In this document: positions 27,194-35,663 of the stretch, in pieces
Layout of the letters: the number at the start of each line of letters is the position of its first letter
Numbering within the stretch: the first letter of the stretch is position 1
Origin: Eubacteriaceae bacterium
GTDB lineage: Bacteria > Bacillota > Clostridia > Lachnospirales > Lachnospiraceae
Reading direction: 5' to 3'
Assembly: GCA_910575665.1 (NCBI GenBank)
Contig: CAJTFB010000017.1
Span: 27,171 to 91,170 of the forward strand
DNA: 64,000 nt
Position numbers and translations under genes: made by a program
Notes under the pieces: generated by a model
Told to the model about the DNA's origin: nothing
What the model saw: the letters and a program-made list of their open reading frames with translations, nothing else
Databases searched by the model: none

Positions 27194-27207
27194 GGTTATT
27201 CATGACC
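27194..27207. promoter_or_regulatory. GGTCA palindrome, copy 4 (degenerate)
   Basis: GGTTATTCATGACC; overlaps the relaxase stop codon. Confidence 0.6.
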
Positions 27208-28446
27208 CCTGTTTTCTTTTTCCGCATCGTATTTCATCATTTGGTCATGCTCCCGCTCATTCTTTGCCTTTTCCCATTCGGATTTCAACCCTTTTCTCAT
27301 TCGATTGACAGCAGATGCCAGTGACATTCCACCTGCTACCTGTTTTGTATACTTCTGCTGCTTTTCCCTTGACACCATTTCTTTCTGCTCCGCATCAAAC
27401 CTACGCACTTCCTTCAAGATCGCATTACCGAGCCTGGTATACAGATCCTTCATCTTTCCTTCTTCATATGTCTTCCCGGTTGAACCATATGCCTCTTCAT
27501 ATTTCTTGCTCTGTGCCCCGATCCGAGTTTTAAGTTCATCAAATTTCTCCCGGTGGTACTCATTCAGGTAATGCGTACTGAGATCATCCAGATCATTCCT
27601 CACAGATGCCATAACCGGATTGTTATAGTTCCACATGTTACGGTTACAATCGGGCATTTTCTGGTACAGTCTGATGAATTCCTGTTTCAGCTTCCTGTCT
27701 CTGGAAAGAGGATGTTTCTGTTTCTGGTACACAATGCTCCCCCGGATGATGCTGTTAATCTGCTCATTGTTTTCTTTTTCATGCAGGATCTCATTTACAA
27801 TGCTTCGCCGGCAGCTGTTAATACTCGATTGACGGAAACGACCCTTGTATTCTTCCTTTTTTACCAAATTTCCCAAAGCGTCCCTCATCGGTTCCCGGAT
27901 CTTTTTTCCATCGACATTTCGGTACTGGTACTGGATGTATTCTTTTTTCTCCCGCATCGGCTCTGGCTCCACTGCTGCAATATGTACATGGATGTTGTCT
28001 GTGTTATAATGAATCGCCCCGCTCCACACCGCATGTTCCAGCCCTTCCGATTCCAGCATTTTATTTACGGCATTTCTGGCAATGGATTTGATACTTTGCT
28101 CATCCAGTATTTGTGTTTCTGAATCATATAAACCGTTCTTTTCCAGCCAGCGGTTATCAAAAGAGATCACCGTCTGCCACATAAGGGAATCATTTTCCTG
28201 TGCCTTTTCAAAAATGTTTTTAAGATTTTCCTTTTCCGTTTCTGAAAGGTCATTTGTGACCTGTGTAAAAAGTCCGGTTGTTTTTTCCGGGTTTCCCATA
28301 TAATCCTGATACAGATTGTACTTGCTGCTGTTATCCGTCCGGACGGCCTCCTTCCTGTCAATGTAATTGATATAGGAAGTAAATTTACCGGAACCGGCCT
28401 TACAGAATTTTGTTATTACGACCACGCCTGCCTTTATATTTCCCAT
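27196..28446 (-). CDS. MobL/MobP-type relaxase
   Basis: 416 residues. N-terminal relaxase domain with the three-His metal motif HYNTDNIHVHIAAVEP (His146, His153, His155) and a conserved N-terminal TSYINYIDR segment with candidate catalytic Tyr25 or Tyr28; the rest is helical and basic. It should nick oriT and pilot the strand into the recipient. Three small DNA-binding proteins are encoded just upstream on the same strand, which places oriT in the structured region beyond them (29.5 kb). A GGTCA palindrome lies inside its 5' part and others at each end. Confidence 0.9.
   Translation of the reverse strand: MGNIKAGVVVITKFCKAGSGKFTSYINYIDRKEAVRTDNSSKYNLYQDYMGNPEKTTGLFTQVTNDLSETEKENLKNIFEKAQENDSLMWQTVISFDNRWLEKNGLYDSETQILDEQSIKSIARNAVNKMLESEGLEHAVWSGAIHYNTDNIHVHIAAVEPEPMREKKEYIQYQYRNVDGKKIREPMRDALGNLVKKEEYKGRFRQSSINSCRRSIVNEILHEKENNEQINSIIRGSIVYQKQKHPLSRDRKLKQEFIRLYQKMPDCNRNMWNYNNPVMASVRNDLDDLSTHYLNEYHREKFDELKTRIGAQSKKYEEAYGSTGKTYEEGKMKDLYTRLGNAILKEVRRFDAEQKEMVSREKQQKYTKQVAGGMSLASAVNRMRKGLKSEWEKAKNEREHDQMMKYDAEKENRGHE
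28248..28261. promoter_or_regulatory. GGTCA palindrome, copy 5
   Basis: GGTCATTTGTGACC, inside the relaxase gene; same sequence as copy 8. Confidence 0.7.
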
Positions 28447-28480
28447 ACATAGTTCCTTTCTTAACCAAAGACAAAGCAGA

Positions 28481-28494
28481 GGTCATTCGTGACC
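28481..28494. promoter_or_regulatory. GGTCA palindrome, copy 6
   Basis: GGTCATTCGTGACC, about 35 bp upstream of the relaxase start. Confidence 0.75.
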
Positions 28495-28518
28495 CCCTGC
28501 TCTTATTACTTGAAATAT

Positions 28519-28779
28519 TTAGGGGTCACGCATGACCCCCGTAATCTTCTCCAGCAGGATGGAGTTGCTTTCTATCACATCGTTTGCCTGCTCCAGTCTT
28601 TGTGCCAGCAGATCAATCAGATTAGCATATCTGCTGTCAAGTTCCTCCACGTCCTGTACCGTTGCGTACCGTGACAGGCACCGAAGAAGATACTGGTTCC
28701 GGCTCATATGATGCTTTTTCGCTAGTTCATCGATCTTCTTTACAATGACCGGGTCTGCATTTCTGATCTTAATTTCCAT
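28519..28779 (-). CDS. Small RHH-like accessory mobilization protein
   Basis: 86 residues from the ATG at 28779 (MEIKIRNADPVIVKKIDELAKKHHMSRNQYLLRCL), with GGAGGAAGC upstream. The N-terminal half is a ribbon-helix-helix pattern; the second half is a helix (LIDLLAQRLEQANDVIESNSILLEKI). It overlaps the end of the preceding gene and ends inside a GGTCA palindrome. Likely a relaxosome DNA-binding protein. Confidence 0.7.
   Translation of the reverse strand: MEIKIRNADPVIVKKIDELAKKHHMSRNQYLLRCLSRYATVQDVEELDSRYANLIDLLAQRLEQANDVIESNSILLEKITGVMRDP
28522..28539. promoter_or_regulatory. GGTCA palindrome, copy 7
   Basis: GGGGTCA-CGCA-TGACCCC; it encodes the last residues of the small RHH protein and lies 30 bp from copy 6. 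Confidence 0.75.
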
Positions 28780-28987
28780 TTCCCATGCTTCCTCCTTTGG
28801 AATCATCTGGCGAATATCTTTTTTCAAATTCTTCCCATACTGCGGAAGCTATGCTTGATGGCAGACTTTCCCTCTCCTGCCGGATCAGAAATGAAATCGC
28901 CTGGCTGTCAGTTTTAAATCCTTTGTTATCACGATATTCTCTCAATAACGATAAATCCTCATCCGATATGCTGATACATTTCTGCAT
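28769..28987 (-). CDS. Small RHH-like protein, paralogue of the next upstream gene
   Basis: 72 residues. MQKCISISDEDLSLLREYRDNKGFKTDSQAISFLIRQE parallels the N-terminus of the 29025-29420 product (QKSIYLSEEDVKILKQYKKEKGLNSDSQVFSYLLRQ), so the two arose by duplication; this one lacks the long C-terminal part. AAAGGAGCAGGTGAG precedes the ATG. Likely DNA binding at oriT or as a regulator. Confidence 0.7.
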   Translation of the reverse strand: MQKCISISDEDLSLLREYRDNKGFKTDSQAISFLIRQERESLPSSIASAVWEEFEKRYSPDDSKGGSMGNGN

Positions 28988-29009
28988 CTCACCTGCTCCT
29001 TTCCCAAAA

Positions 29010-29023
29010 GGTCATTTGTGACC
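29010..29023. promoter_or_regulatory. GGTCA palindrome, copy 8
   Basis: GGTCATTTGTGACC, just after the stop of the gene ending at 29025. Confidence 0.75.
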
Positions 29024-29024
29024 C

Positions 29025-29420
29025 CTAACCTTGTTCCTTACTTTTCCGCTCATCACTTTTCTGTTTGAAATAAGCAATCTTTTCCTTGATCCGGTCCTGG
29101 CTCTGCTTTACTACTGGATGGGCTGCTATTTCTACCGGTATACACGCCTCCGCTTTCAGCATATGTAACAGGGTATTCACTGCATCCAGCAATACAATAC
29201 TGTTCTGTTCCGCTATCCTGGTCGCCCAGCGGATCCATTCTTTCGGCAGATAGTTCTTCTCCAGCTCCTCCCGGATCATGACGGCAAACTGCTCCCTGTC
29301 TGTCTGTGTCTGCCGTAACAGGTATGAAAACACCTGGCTGTCTGAATTTAACCCTTTTTCTTTTTTATACTGTTTCAGTATTTTTACATCTTCTTCAGAA
29401 AGATAAATTGATTTCTGCAC
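29025..29420 (-). CDS. MobC-like/RHH accessory mobilization protein
   Basis: 131 residues with a GTG start at 29420, chosen because AAAGGAGGCGGGATT precedes it; the longer frame upstream is non-coding AT-rich sequence containing the promoter. N-terminal RHH-like segment, then a helical region WIRWATRIAEQNSIVLLDAVNTLLHMLKAEA and a basic helical tail. First gene of the mobilization operon and nearest the structured origin region. Confidence 0.7.
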   Translation of the reverse strand: MQKSIYLSEEDVKILKQYKKEKGLNSDSQVFSYLLRQTQTDREQFAVMIREELEKNYLPKEWIRWATRIAEQNSIVLLDAVNTLLHMLKAEACIPVEIAAHPVVKQSQDRIKEKIAYFKQKSDERKSKEQG

Positions 29421-29446
29421 AATCCCGCCTCCTTTATATATGTTTA

Positions 29447-29475
29447 ATTGTATATTAAATATCAAAAAAATGCAA
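29447..29475 (-). promoter_or_regulatory. Promoter of the mobilization operon
   Basis: Minus strand TTGCAT (29475-29470), 17-bp spacer, TACAAT (29452-29447), followed by the strong ribosome site of the GTG-started gene. Confidence 0.7.
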
Positions 29476-29515
29476 GTTTTGTATACTTTTTTTAATACTT
29501 TCATATGTTTTTATG

Positions 29516-29620
29516 TCCCCACGAAATCGTTAGGCTTTGCCTAACCACCACAGTCTTGTGGGGTCAGATTTCCCTTATGCTCTTTCGAAATCTTCTCATT
29601 GCTTTTTATGAGAAGATTTC
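29516..29620. other. Stem-loop cluster, candidate oriT
   Basis: Two structures side by side: CCCCAC/GTGGGG enclosing TTAGGC-TTT-GCCTAA (29516-29562), and a perfect 13-bp stem GAAATCTTCTCAT/ATGAGAAGATTTC (29587-29620). Upstream of the accessory and relaxase genes, where oriT is normally found. No nic site can be assigned by eye. Confidence 0.5.
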
Positions 29621-30115
29621 ACTGTCCAAAGGACAGTCAAGTGAAGTAGTAGTACTGTGGAGCTTGTGCGATAACCGGAGTGTTTTTGGATTTGTGGGTA
29701 AGTTGGAGGCAACTTGTTTTTTAGTTGTCACTAACTTATCCATACATCCAAGCCGGTTATCCATCAAATCCACGGTTATGGTTTGAAAGGAAGAACGTCT
29801 TTCGGTATTTGCTGTATGGCAGCCAGTAAAAGAAAAAGTCCCCCTCAGGGGGATTGAGGGGGGATTCATTGTCCAAAGGACAGTCAAGTGAAGTAGTAGT
29901 ACTGTGGATCTTGTGCGATAACCGGAGTGCTTTTGGATTTGTGGGTAAGTTGGTGGCAACTTGTTTTTTTGTTGTCACTAACTTATCCATACTCCAAGCC
30001 GGTTATCCATCAAATCCACGGTTATGGTTTGAAAGGAAGAACGTCTTTCGGTATTTACTGTATAACAGCCAGTATAAGAAAAAGTCCCCCTCAGGGGGAT
30101 TGAGGGGGGATTCAT
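29621..30115. repeat. Two tandem copies of a 247-bp structured repeat
   Basis: 29621-29867 and 29868-30115 are nearly identical. Each copy carries the hairpin TGTCC-AAA-GGACA, arms GATAACCGG and CCGGTTATC about 100 bp apart, a TTATCCATA sequence one base from a DnaA box plus a second TTATCCATC, a GTTG/CAAC stem, and a CCCCTCAGGGG hairpin at its end. Open frames across it are repeat-derived and not convincing genes. Likely origin or structured RNA. Confidence 0.85.
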
Positions 30116-30743
30116 TCTTTCCCTGTCCAGTGCATGCTTCGGCTGCCTTCCTGGCAGACAGCACCGGAATGGTCTGGGAGTTCGGGCAGACCTGCGAAGC
30201 TGCTGGGAATGGTATCAAAAACATTTTCTTTTTTATCGTCCTTCTTCTCCCATGCTCTCCGTTTCCCACATCAGTAAACTTTCCTATTCCGGTTCTGACA
30301 ATTCAAAATTTCTCAAACCAGCTTTCAACATTTCTCTCCCATCACCGGCACGTTCCATACGTGCTCACCAAACAAAGAAGTTATTTAATAAAAGAATGAA
30401 TATAATAAAAGGATTAATATGCTCCCCGCCTGAAAACTTCCCTTCCCGCCTGAAAACTGTCATCTTCATCACTAACTGGCCGGAAAATATTTAGACCGCT
30501 TTTCTCACTTTTTTACCTGGTAAATAGACTGCCTTCCCAGTAAAAGGAAAAATTTTAGACTTTCATATCTGCTTTTTACCTCTTTTTTAGACTTTTTCCC
30601 TCCAAAAAAACCTTTCATCGGAGGCATTTCTCCAATAAAAGGTCTTTGGCGAATCCGGCAATTCAAAATCAGGAGGTAAGGCTAAACCGGATTCGAACAA
30701 TATTTTCATCTATGCCAGCACAAATAAACCTCTTTCCAGAGAT
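30116..30743. other. Non-coding region with short direct repeats (candidate replication origin)
   Basis: No convincing gene. CCCGCCTGAAAACT occurs twice at about 30424-30457. A TTTTTACCT-N6-TAGACT unit occurs at about 30510 and 30573, and TTTAGAC or ATAGAC four times between 30490 and 30592. Two hairpins follow at about 30609-30643 and 30650-30695 (GAATCCGG/CCGGATTC). Lies directly downstream of the replication-type gene. Confidence 0.5.
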
Positions 30744-31580
30744 TTAAAGAGCCAGCATATTTCTTGTTAGCATATGTATGTATTTAGGATTCAGGATACG
30801 GTCTTTCGGTCTCTCTTTCTCCCGTGCTGCTTGTTGAATAGCAAGCTTCAAGACTTCATAAATACTGTACCTTTGACTTTCTGCTTCCTTGCGGTACTGC
30901 TTAATTAGTCTGGCTGTGTCCTGGATCTGTTTGCTGGAGGCTCTCCGGATCTTATTCCGCCGGCAGCACACCTGGATAAAATTTTCATGCTCCATTGCCT
31001 CCGTGCCTGTATCGATCACAGCTTGGAAAACGCTGTGCTTGTAGGTAATGTAATAAATCCCGTTCTTAATTCCAACGGAAAAAAAATCGCGCAGAGCATG
31101 AAGGTAATACCTTACCACTCGTTTTGTGACCCGAAGAACGGAGGCAAATTTATCATAAAACATCTGGGTTCCAATCCGGTATGAACTGCTGTTTTCATGC
31201 GTTATCTTAAGAAAATACATGAGCATGAACTTCTCCCTGGCTTTCAGGGAACGAAATTTCTTTGTATGGAACACTTTGCGCTGCAGGTTTACATATCCCT
31301 CATGGAACGCTCCCTCATAGCTGAAATCATTATCTAAAATGGTAATATCATAATCAAAATTGGTTGGGCGGAAGATTCGGATTAAACCTTTCTTCTCCAG
31401 TCCTCTCATCGAGGTGTAAAAACTCTGCTTACACATACCGGTATTCCTGACTACATCCTGATTGTGAACTCCGGGAACAAATCCACTTAAGTCCTGCTTC
31501 GTGGCTATATATAAAAGCAAATCCATCTCTGACCTTGTCAAATTTGCCATTTTTTCCAATAAACAATATTTTATCCGCAT
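30744..31580 (-). CDS. Winged-helix replication-initiation-type protein
   Basis: 278 residues from the ATG at 31580, eight bases after AGGAAAGG. N-terminal winged helix: MANLTRSEMDLLLYIATKQD...NQDVVRNTGMCKQSFYTSMRGLEKKGLIRIF. A second helical region with YDKFASVLRVTKRVVRYYLHALRDFF looks like another winged helix, and the tail is basic. This tandem-WH layout is shared by plasmid Rep proteins, though I cannot name the family; a transcription regulator is the alternative. The neighbouring iteron-like repeats and par genes favour replication. Confidence 0.6.
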   Translation of the reverse strand: MRIKYCLLEKMANLTRSEMDLLLYIATKQDLSGFVPGVHNQDVVRNTGMCKQSFYTSMRGLEKKGLIRIFRPTNFDYDITILDNDFSYEGAFHEGYVNLQRKVFHTKKFRSLKAREKFMLMYFLKITHENSSSYRIGTQMFYDKFASVLRVTKRVVRYYLHALRDFFSVGIKNGIYYITYKHSVFQAVIDTGTEAMEHENFIQVCCRRNKIRRASSKQIQDTARLIKQYRKEAESQRYSIYEVLKLAIQQAAREKERPKDRILNPKYIHMLTRNMLAL

Positions 31581-31693
31581 ATTTTTTTCCTTTCCTCTTG
31601 ACAAATAAGTTTTTTATTATATAATGAAAAATGTATATTTTTTCAGAACTTGACAAATCTGAGTTAAGGGGGCATCCTGCCGGGATGTCCTCT

Positions 31694-32449
31694 TTACTTT
31701 GTATTTACACACAAATCTTTTTCCCACAATCTGCTTTCTATAAGGACTGTCTGAAGAAGACGCCTCTTAGTGCTGATCGATGAACATGTACTTAATGTCA
31801 GGATATGGTCATCTGCTCTCAAGGAACTCCCTTTCCTGGTAAATCCGTTCTCTGGCTGTTTGATGACCCTGTGATAATCTTCCAGGAGGTTCTTATTCTG
31901 AAACAACCCGTAATGTTTCAGGATATCTTTGTTATCCGATTCATAACAGGATATGATCCGGTATGTAAGCCGCTGCTCTGGTGTGAAAACATATACTGTA
32001 TCATGGTTTTCAAAAAACTCCCTGTCTGCAAATTTCTTTACCCCGGCAAACATCGAGCCGTTTACCATATCATGTCCATACAATACCGTAACCGGATCGC
32101 TAAGATCCCTGGCATTTTCTCTATGGCTGTATATCGTTCCAGCAAATTCATATATTTTCCGGTAATTATGGTTTAGGTAATAATCCTCATCTTCTGTTCC
32201 AGTCACACTTGCCACTGGATAATTGATCCTTGTTCCCGGCACCTGGATCCACGCATAGATATCCGGATTTATCTCCTGAAGCTTTTTAAAATCAATCGGG
32301 TTTTCCATCCCATCCTCTTTGTTCTTTATCCGAAACCGGTTTGCATCCCCTCCATCTGATAAAAGGATCATACGAAGCAAAAATACTGAAATGCAAAATA
32401 CAAAAAAACAGACAGCCAGAACGATTTTCCTTATTCTTTTTAATATCAT
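31694..32449 (-). CDS. Class B sortase
   Basis: 251 residues. N-terminal signal anchor (residues 8-30), then the sortase B domain: His126 in VLYGHDMVNGSMFAGV, Cys222 in LTLSTCSS, Arg229/230 in TKRRLLQTVL, and the family segment NPDIYAWIQVPGTRINYPV. Clostridioides difficile SrtB is known to accept S/P-P-x-T-G signals, and the only such signal here is SPKTG at the end of the giant adhesin (49272-53846), its likely substrate. Confidence 0.93.
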   Translation of the reverse strand: MILKRIRKIVLAVCFFVFCISVFLLRMILLSDGGDANRFRIKNKEDGMENPIDFKKLQEINPDIYAWIQVPGTRINYPVASVTGTEDEDYYLNHNYRKIYEFAGTIYSHRENARDLSDPVTVLYGHDMVNGSMFAGVKKFADREFFENHDTVYVFTPEQRLTYRIISCYESDNKDILKHYGLFQNKNLLEDYHRVIKQPENGFTRKGSSLRADDHILTLSTCSSISTKRRLLQTVLIESRLWEKDLCVNTK

Positions 32450-32466
32450 AATAAGATCCCCTCCGT

Positions 32467-32775
32467 TTACAGAAATGGCAAAAAATCAGTAAGCTCATAG
32501 TAAATATTCCATGCCTGGCGGATCAGTTCCATCCGGGACACCGGATATATCAGAGCCGCCAGACCGGTAACCGATAAAAAGAAAATTATAATACTGGCAG
32601 CTGTTCGTATGATCCTTGCCAGCGTCATAATAAAAAACTTTATGAAATTGTTTTTTTCTATGATTACAACATCTTCCTGTTTTACTCCATATTTTTCTTT
32701 CAGCTGAAGCTGCTCTTTCTGCTTCTCATTTTCTTCCTTTACCTGCTTTACAAGTTCCCCTTTAAACTTTGGCAT
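32467..32775 (-). CDS. Small membrane protein with basic/acidic helix
   Basis: 102 residues. A charged N-terminal helix (KQVKEENEKQKEQLQLKEKYGVKQED) is followed by one or two hydrophobic segments (FFIMTLARIIRTAASIIIFFLSVTGLAALIY). Not recognised. It overlaps the preceding gene and lies just before the sortase gene; probably an accessory part of the conjugation module. Confidence 0.5.
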   Translation of the reverse strand: MPKFKGELVKQVKEENEKQKEQLQLKEKYGVKQEDVVIIEKNNFIKFFIMTLARIIRTAASIIIFFLSVTGLAALIYPVSRMELIRQAWNIYYELTDFLPFL

Positions 32776-33355
32776 TTTTTCGGCTTCTCTCCTTTTCTTT
32801 TTTTATGAATGTTTCTTCAAAATCCTTTTCTGAAGACTGCCAGAAGTAATATGTATCAGGACAGTAGAAATAATCCAGCGCCTTTTGAAAACATCCTATT
32901 TTCGACTGTACATAACTTATCAAACTGTCTTCCTCAACCAGTATCTTATATCTTCCTTCCTTTCCATTTGGCATTGGAATAGATGTTGTAACAAAACTTC
33001 CCTTCTGACACAGTTTATGAATATTCTGCCTGCTTTTCTGAAGCAGAAATGCCGCCTGGGGAATGGTAATAAAGCATTCTGAAGCTGCTACACTGCCCCG
33101 GTATCCGGACTGCTCCCAGTATTTTTTCTTATTCTCCGTTCTTTTCCAGTCAATGGCTCTTTCATATTTTCCCAGCTGTTGCTCCACATAATCCTTTAGA
33201 TCTGAAGCCCTTATCAGCCTGCGGTGTCTTCCGGGCACTTCTAAAAGCACACCCGTCATAACAAGTTTTTCTGTGGATGATCTGCAACGTCCCAGAAGAT
33301 AGGCTACCTGGGGAACAATCAGCAGCTCATCTTCATGATTCATCTCTATTCTCAT
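32762..33355 (-). CDS. Tandem excisionase/MerR-like HTH protein
   Basis: 197 residues with two related HTH_17/excisionase-like units: VPQVAYLLGRCRSSTEKLVMTGVLLEVPGRHRRLIRASDLKDYVEQQ (about 12-58) and ITIPQAAFLLQKSRQNIHKLCQKG...GRYKILVEEDSLISYVQSKIG (about 92-155). A dedicated regulator is likelier than an excisionase, since no integrase is present. It lies 10 bp after the large polyvalent protein gene. Confidence 0.7.
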   Translation of the reverse strand: MRIEMNHEDELLIVPQVAYLLGRCRSSTEKLVMTGVLLEVPGRHRRLIRASDLKDYVEQQLGKYERAIDWKRTENKKKYWEQSGYRGSVAASECFITIPQAAFLLQKSRQNIHKLCQKGSFVTTSIPMPNGKEGRYKILVEEDSLISYVQSKIGCFQKALDYFYCPDTYYFWQSSEKDFEETFIKKEKERSRKNAKV

Positions 33356-33365
33356 ATCTGAAACC

Positions 33366-35663
33366 TCACTTTAACCTCTCCAATTGCCTGTTTACTGGTT
33401 TTGTAGCTCCCTGCCGGCTGCGTTCTCTATTAAGCTGCTTTTGTATCGTGTTCAGGATCTCATCCTGGCAGTCTCCCATCTCATGTTCCGGATGCGGAAG
33501 GTGTCCTTCCTTCTGCTCGAAAATCCCATTCAGTTTTTTCTGGTAATTCAAAAAATCTTTTTCCAGTGTACAAGCTTCCTCCAGCAGTTCTACTGCTCTT
33601 TGATATTGTATACCATCGGTTTCTCTTAAAAATTCGATCATGGAGCCATCCCCGTCCCCGATATCCTGCCTTTCAACTATTTTATCCCCCTCCGCCGACA
33701 GGTTTACCTGGAATTTTACTTTTGCATAACCCATGGCATTCTCTTCTCCGCCACGATTATTTTTACACCATTCCTGATCTGCATTTGCCATCTTGTCACT
33801 GAATTCAGATACCAGGTATGTTTTTCCATCATCAAAACAATCATGCTCACTCCATTCACATGTCACCGTAGGAAAAAACTTTTTCTTCATACATCTTGAA
33901 AACTCCTCTTCTTGTACATAAAGTGTTTTCTCTTTCCCCGCTTCATAGAGTTGTGATCGGGAATTGATCATATGCGAGTTATTTCCCTCCCGCGTATACA
34001 GACTACATTCCTCATCCCACAATCTCCCTGCCAGGCTTTCTGATACTGAAATTAATGTTTTTCCTGCCATTCCTTCTTGATCCTTTTCAACAGGTATGCT
34101 CCTTTCGGATTCGCTTTGCTTTTTTTCTGTTTCCTGATTCAGCCATCTGTATGTAGTAATTGCATTCTGAACCACCTTTCCAATCGTCTCATGCGTATAT
34201 GTCCCATAATAAATATTATTATTTTTAAGCAGCGTCTGGATTTCCTTATCCTTCACAATGCTTTCTTCGAGATTATGGATCCGTCCCTCCTGCTGAAATG
34301 ATTCCCTATCCCTTTCTACAAAAAAAGAAAAGTTATGATACTGCCCATGAAGCTCCTGCACCATCCCGCTGTATGCTGCCGTCAGCTCCTGATTATATAT
34401 AGAATTTAATAAGATCGGAGAATCTGTTATAATAAAGTCGGCTTGTCCATATAACCGATCCATTCGATGCACCTGTTCTTTCAATATCTCAAACTGATGT
34501 GCCTCTGATCCATCCAGGAGTTCCCAGTTTTTATCATATACAAGTTCTTTAGCATATTCCTGGACATATTCCGCGTTATATCCCAGTTTCTTCAACTGCT
34601 GACAGATATCCATGCACGCTGTGGATTTTCCGCTTCCAGGCCCACCAAAGGCATTGATTACCACCGGAATTCTTTCAACTGGTACATGATCCAGGTTTCT
34701 CTGGTGTTCTGTTACATACTGCTGTTTCTGCATATCCAGTTCTGCTCTCTGCTGCTTTTCCGGAAAAAATTCTCCTTTTTCTATCAGATAATCTGAAATC
34801 TTTTCTGCATCCCGGATTGCAGCAAAAAGCTCCTGTGGTTCTTTCTCTAGTACCTCTATCCATGACTGGATATATGCCTTATGATTATCCATATGATCCG
34901 CTGCCATCTCGCCCAGTCCCAATTCCTGGGACGTAAATGCGGAGGCAATTTCTGCCCGCAGTTCCTCCCTGGCATATTTATGACTGCCGAATCCTCCGGA
35001 CAGATCCCTGTTCAGACGGCTTTCGTGGCCAGTAGCGTGCCCGCTCTCATGGAGAAAGACTGACATATAATCATAAATACTGCGAAACTGCTCCATCTGC
35101 GGAAAAGTAACAGAATCATCCCCCGGCCGGTAAAAAGCACGGCTTCCACCTTCATGAAACGTAAATCCCATATTCTTGATTAACGTGTCCCTATTATGGA
35201 GCAGTCCATCGGATTGAATCGGTTCCTGTGTTTTCTCCCTCTTAGGAATCCCTTCCACCTGTTCCGCATTAAATACCGTATAAACAGAAGAAATCGGTTT
35301 GACACGCTCATAAAAATCCTCTCCCAGCTCCTTTTTCAAAACATTTGATTCCCTGACGGTCAGTTTCTTCTTTGTTTCCGTGTCATACATCGACCAGAAC
35401 TCCACCTGCGTCCCATGCTCTCCCTTTTTTACCTTCCACCCTTTATCCTTTGCCTGTTTGAACGTACACCAGCGAGGATCGGAATACCCTTTCTGTTCGG
35501 CAGTACAGGATAACCAGAAACTATTTACCCCCCGGTACTCCGTATTACTTACTGTATTATAAGGCCGCTCCGTCATCCACCCTTTTTGCCAGGGCAATTC
35601 ATTTTCTTTTAAACTCTCTAAAAAGACTTGTGAAATCTGCTCCCTCACTTTATTCATCTTCAT
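33366..35663 (-). CDS. Polyvalent protein: ArdC-like N-domain, zincin metallopeptidase, P-loop kinase
   Basis: About 765 residues from the ATG at 35663. Residues 1-130 match the ArdC-type ssDNA-binding domain (PWQKGWMTERPYNTVSNTEYRGVNSFWL...FKQAKDKGWKVKKGEHGTQVEFW). Residues about 170-300 form a zincin-like domain with FLHESGHATGH (HExxH). Then a P-loop nucleotide kinase/ATPase (VINAFGGPGSGKSTACMDI...DFIITDSPILL) at about 335-520, and a C-terminal region with no recognised fold. ArdC proteins protect incoming plasmid DNA from restriction; such multi-domain proteins are thought to enter the recipient with the DNA. A kinase domain in the same chain is notable. Confidence 0.8.
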   Translation of the reverse strand: MKMNKVREQISQVFLESLKENELPWQKGWMTERPYNTVSNTEYRGVNSFWLSCTAEQKGYSDPRWCTFKQAKDKGWKVKKGEHGTQVEFWSMYDTETKKKLTVRESNVLKKELGEDFYERVKPISSVYTVFNAEQVEGIPKREKTQEPIQSDGLLHNRDTLIKNMGFTFHEGGSRAFYRPGDDSVTFPQMEQFRSIYDYMSVFLHESGHATGHESRLNRDLSGGFGSHKYAREELRAEIASAFTSQELGLGEMAADHMDNHKAYIQSWIEVLEKEPQELFAAIRDAEKISDYLIEKGEFFPEKQQRAELDMQKQQYVTEHQRNLDHVPVERIPVVINAFGGPGSGKSTACMDICQQLKKLGYNAEYVQEYAKELVYDKNWELLDGSEAHQFEILKEQVHRMDRLYGQADFIITDSPILLNSIYNQELTAAYSGMVQELHGQYHNFSFFVERDRESFQQEGRIHNLEESIVKDKEIQTLLKNNNIYYGTYTHETIGKVVQNAITTYRWLNQETEKKQSESERSIPVEKDQEGMAGKTLISVSESLAGRLWDEECSLYTREGNNSHMINSRSQLYEAGKEKTLYVQEEEFSRCMKKKFFPTVTCEWSEHDCFDDGKTYLVSEFSDKMANADQEWCKNNRGGEENAMGYAKVKFQVNLSAEGDKIVERQDIGDGDGSMIEFLRETDGIQYQRAVELLEEACTLEKDFLNYQKKLNGIFEQKEGHLPHPEHEMGDCQDEILNTIQKQLNRERSRQGATKPVNRQLERLK

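Noticed and set aside
29606..30269. Small repeated protein genes on the minus strand across the 247-bp units
   Set aside because: The frames are long only because the repeat unit is duplicated; no ribosome sites, and the sequence has strong RNA/DNA structure.
32762..33355. Candidate integrase or excisionase pair
   Set aside because: Only HTH units are present; no recombinase catalytic residues occur in this or neighbouring proteins.
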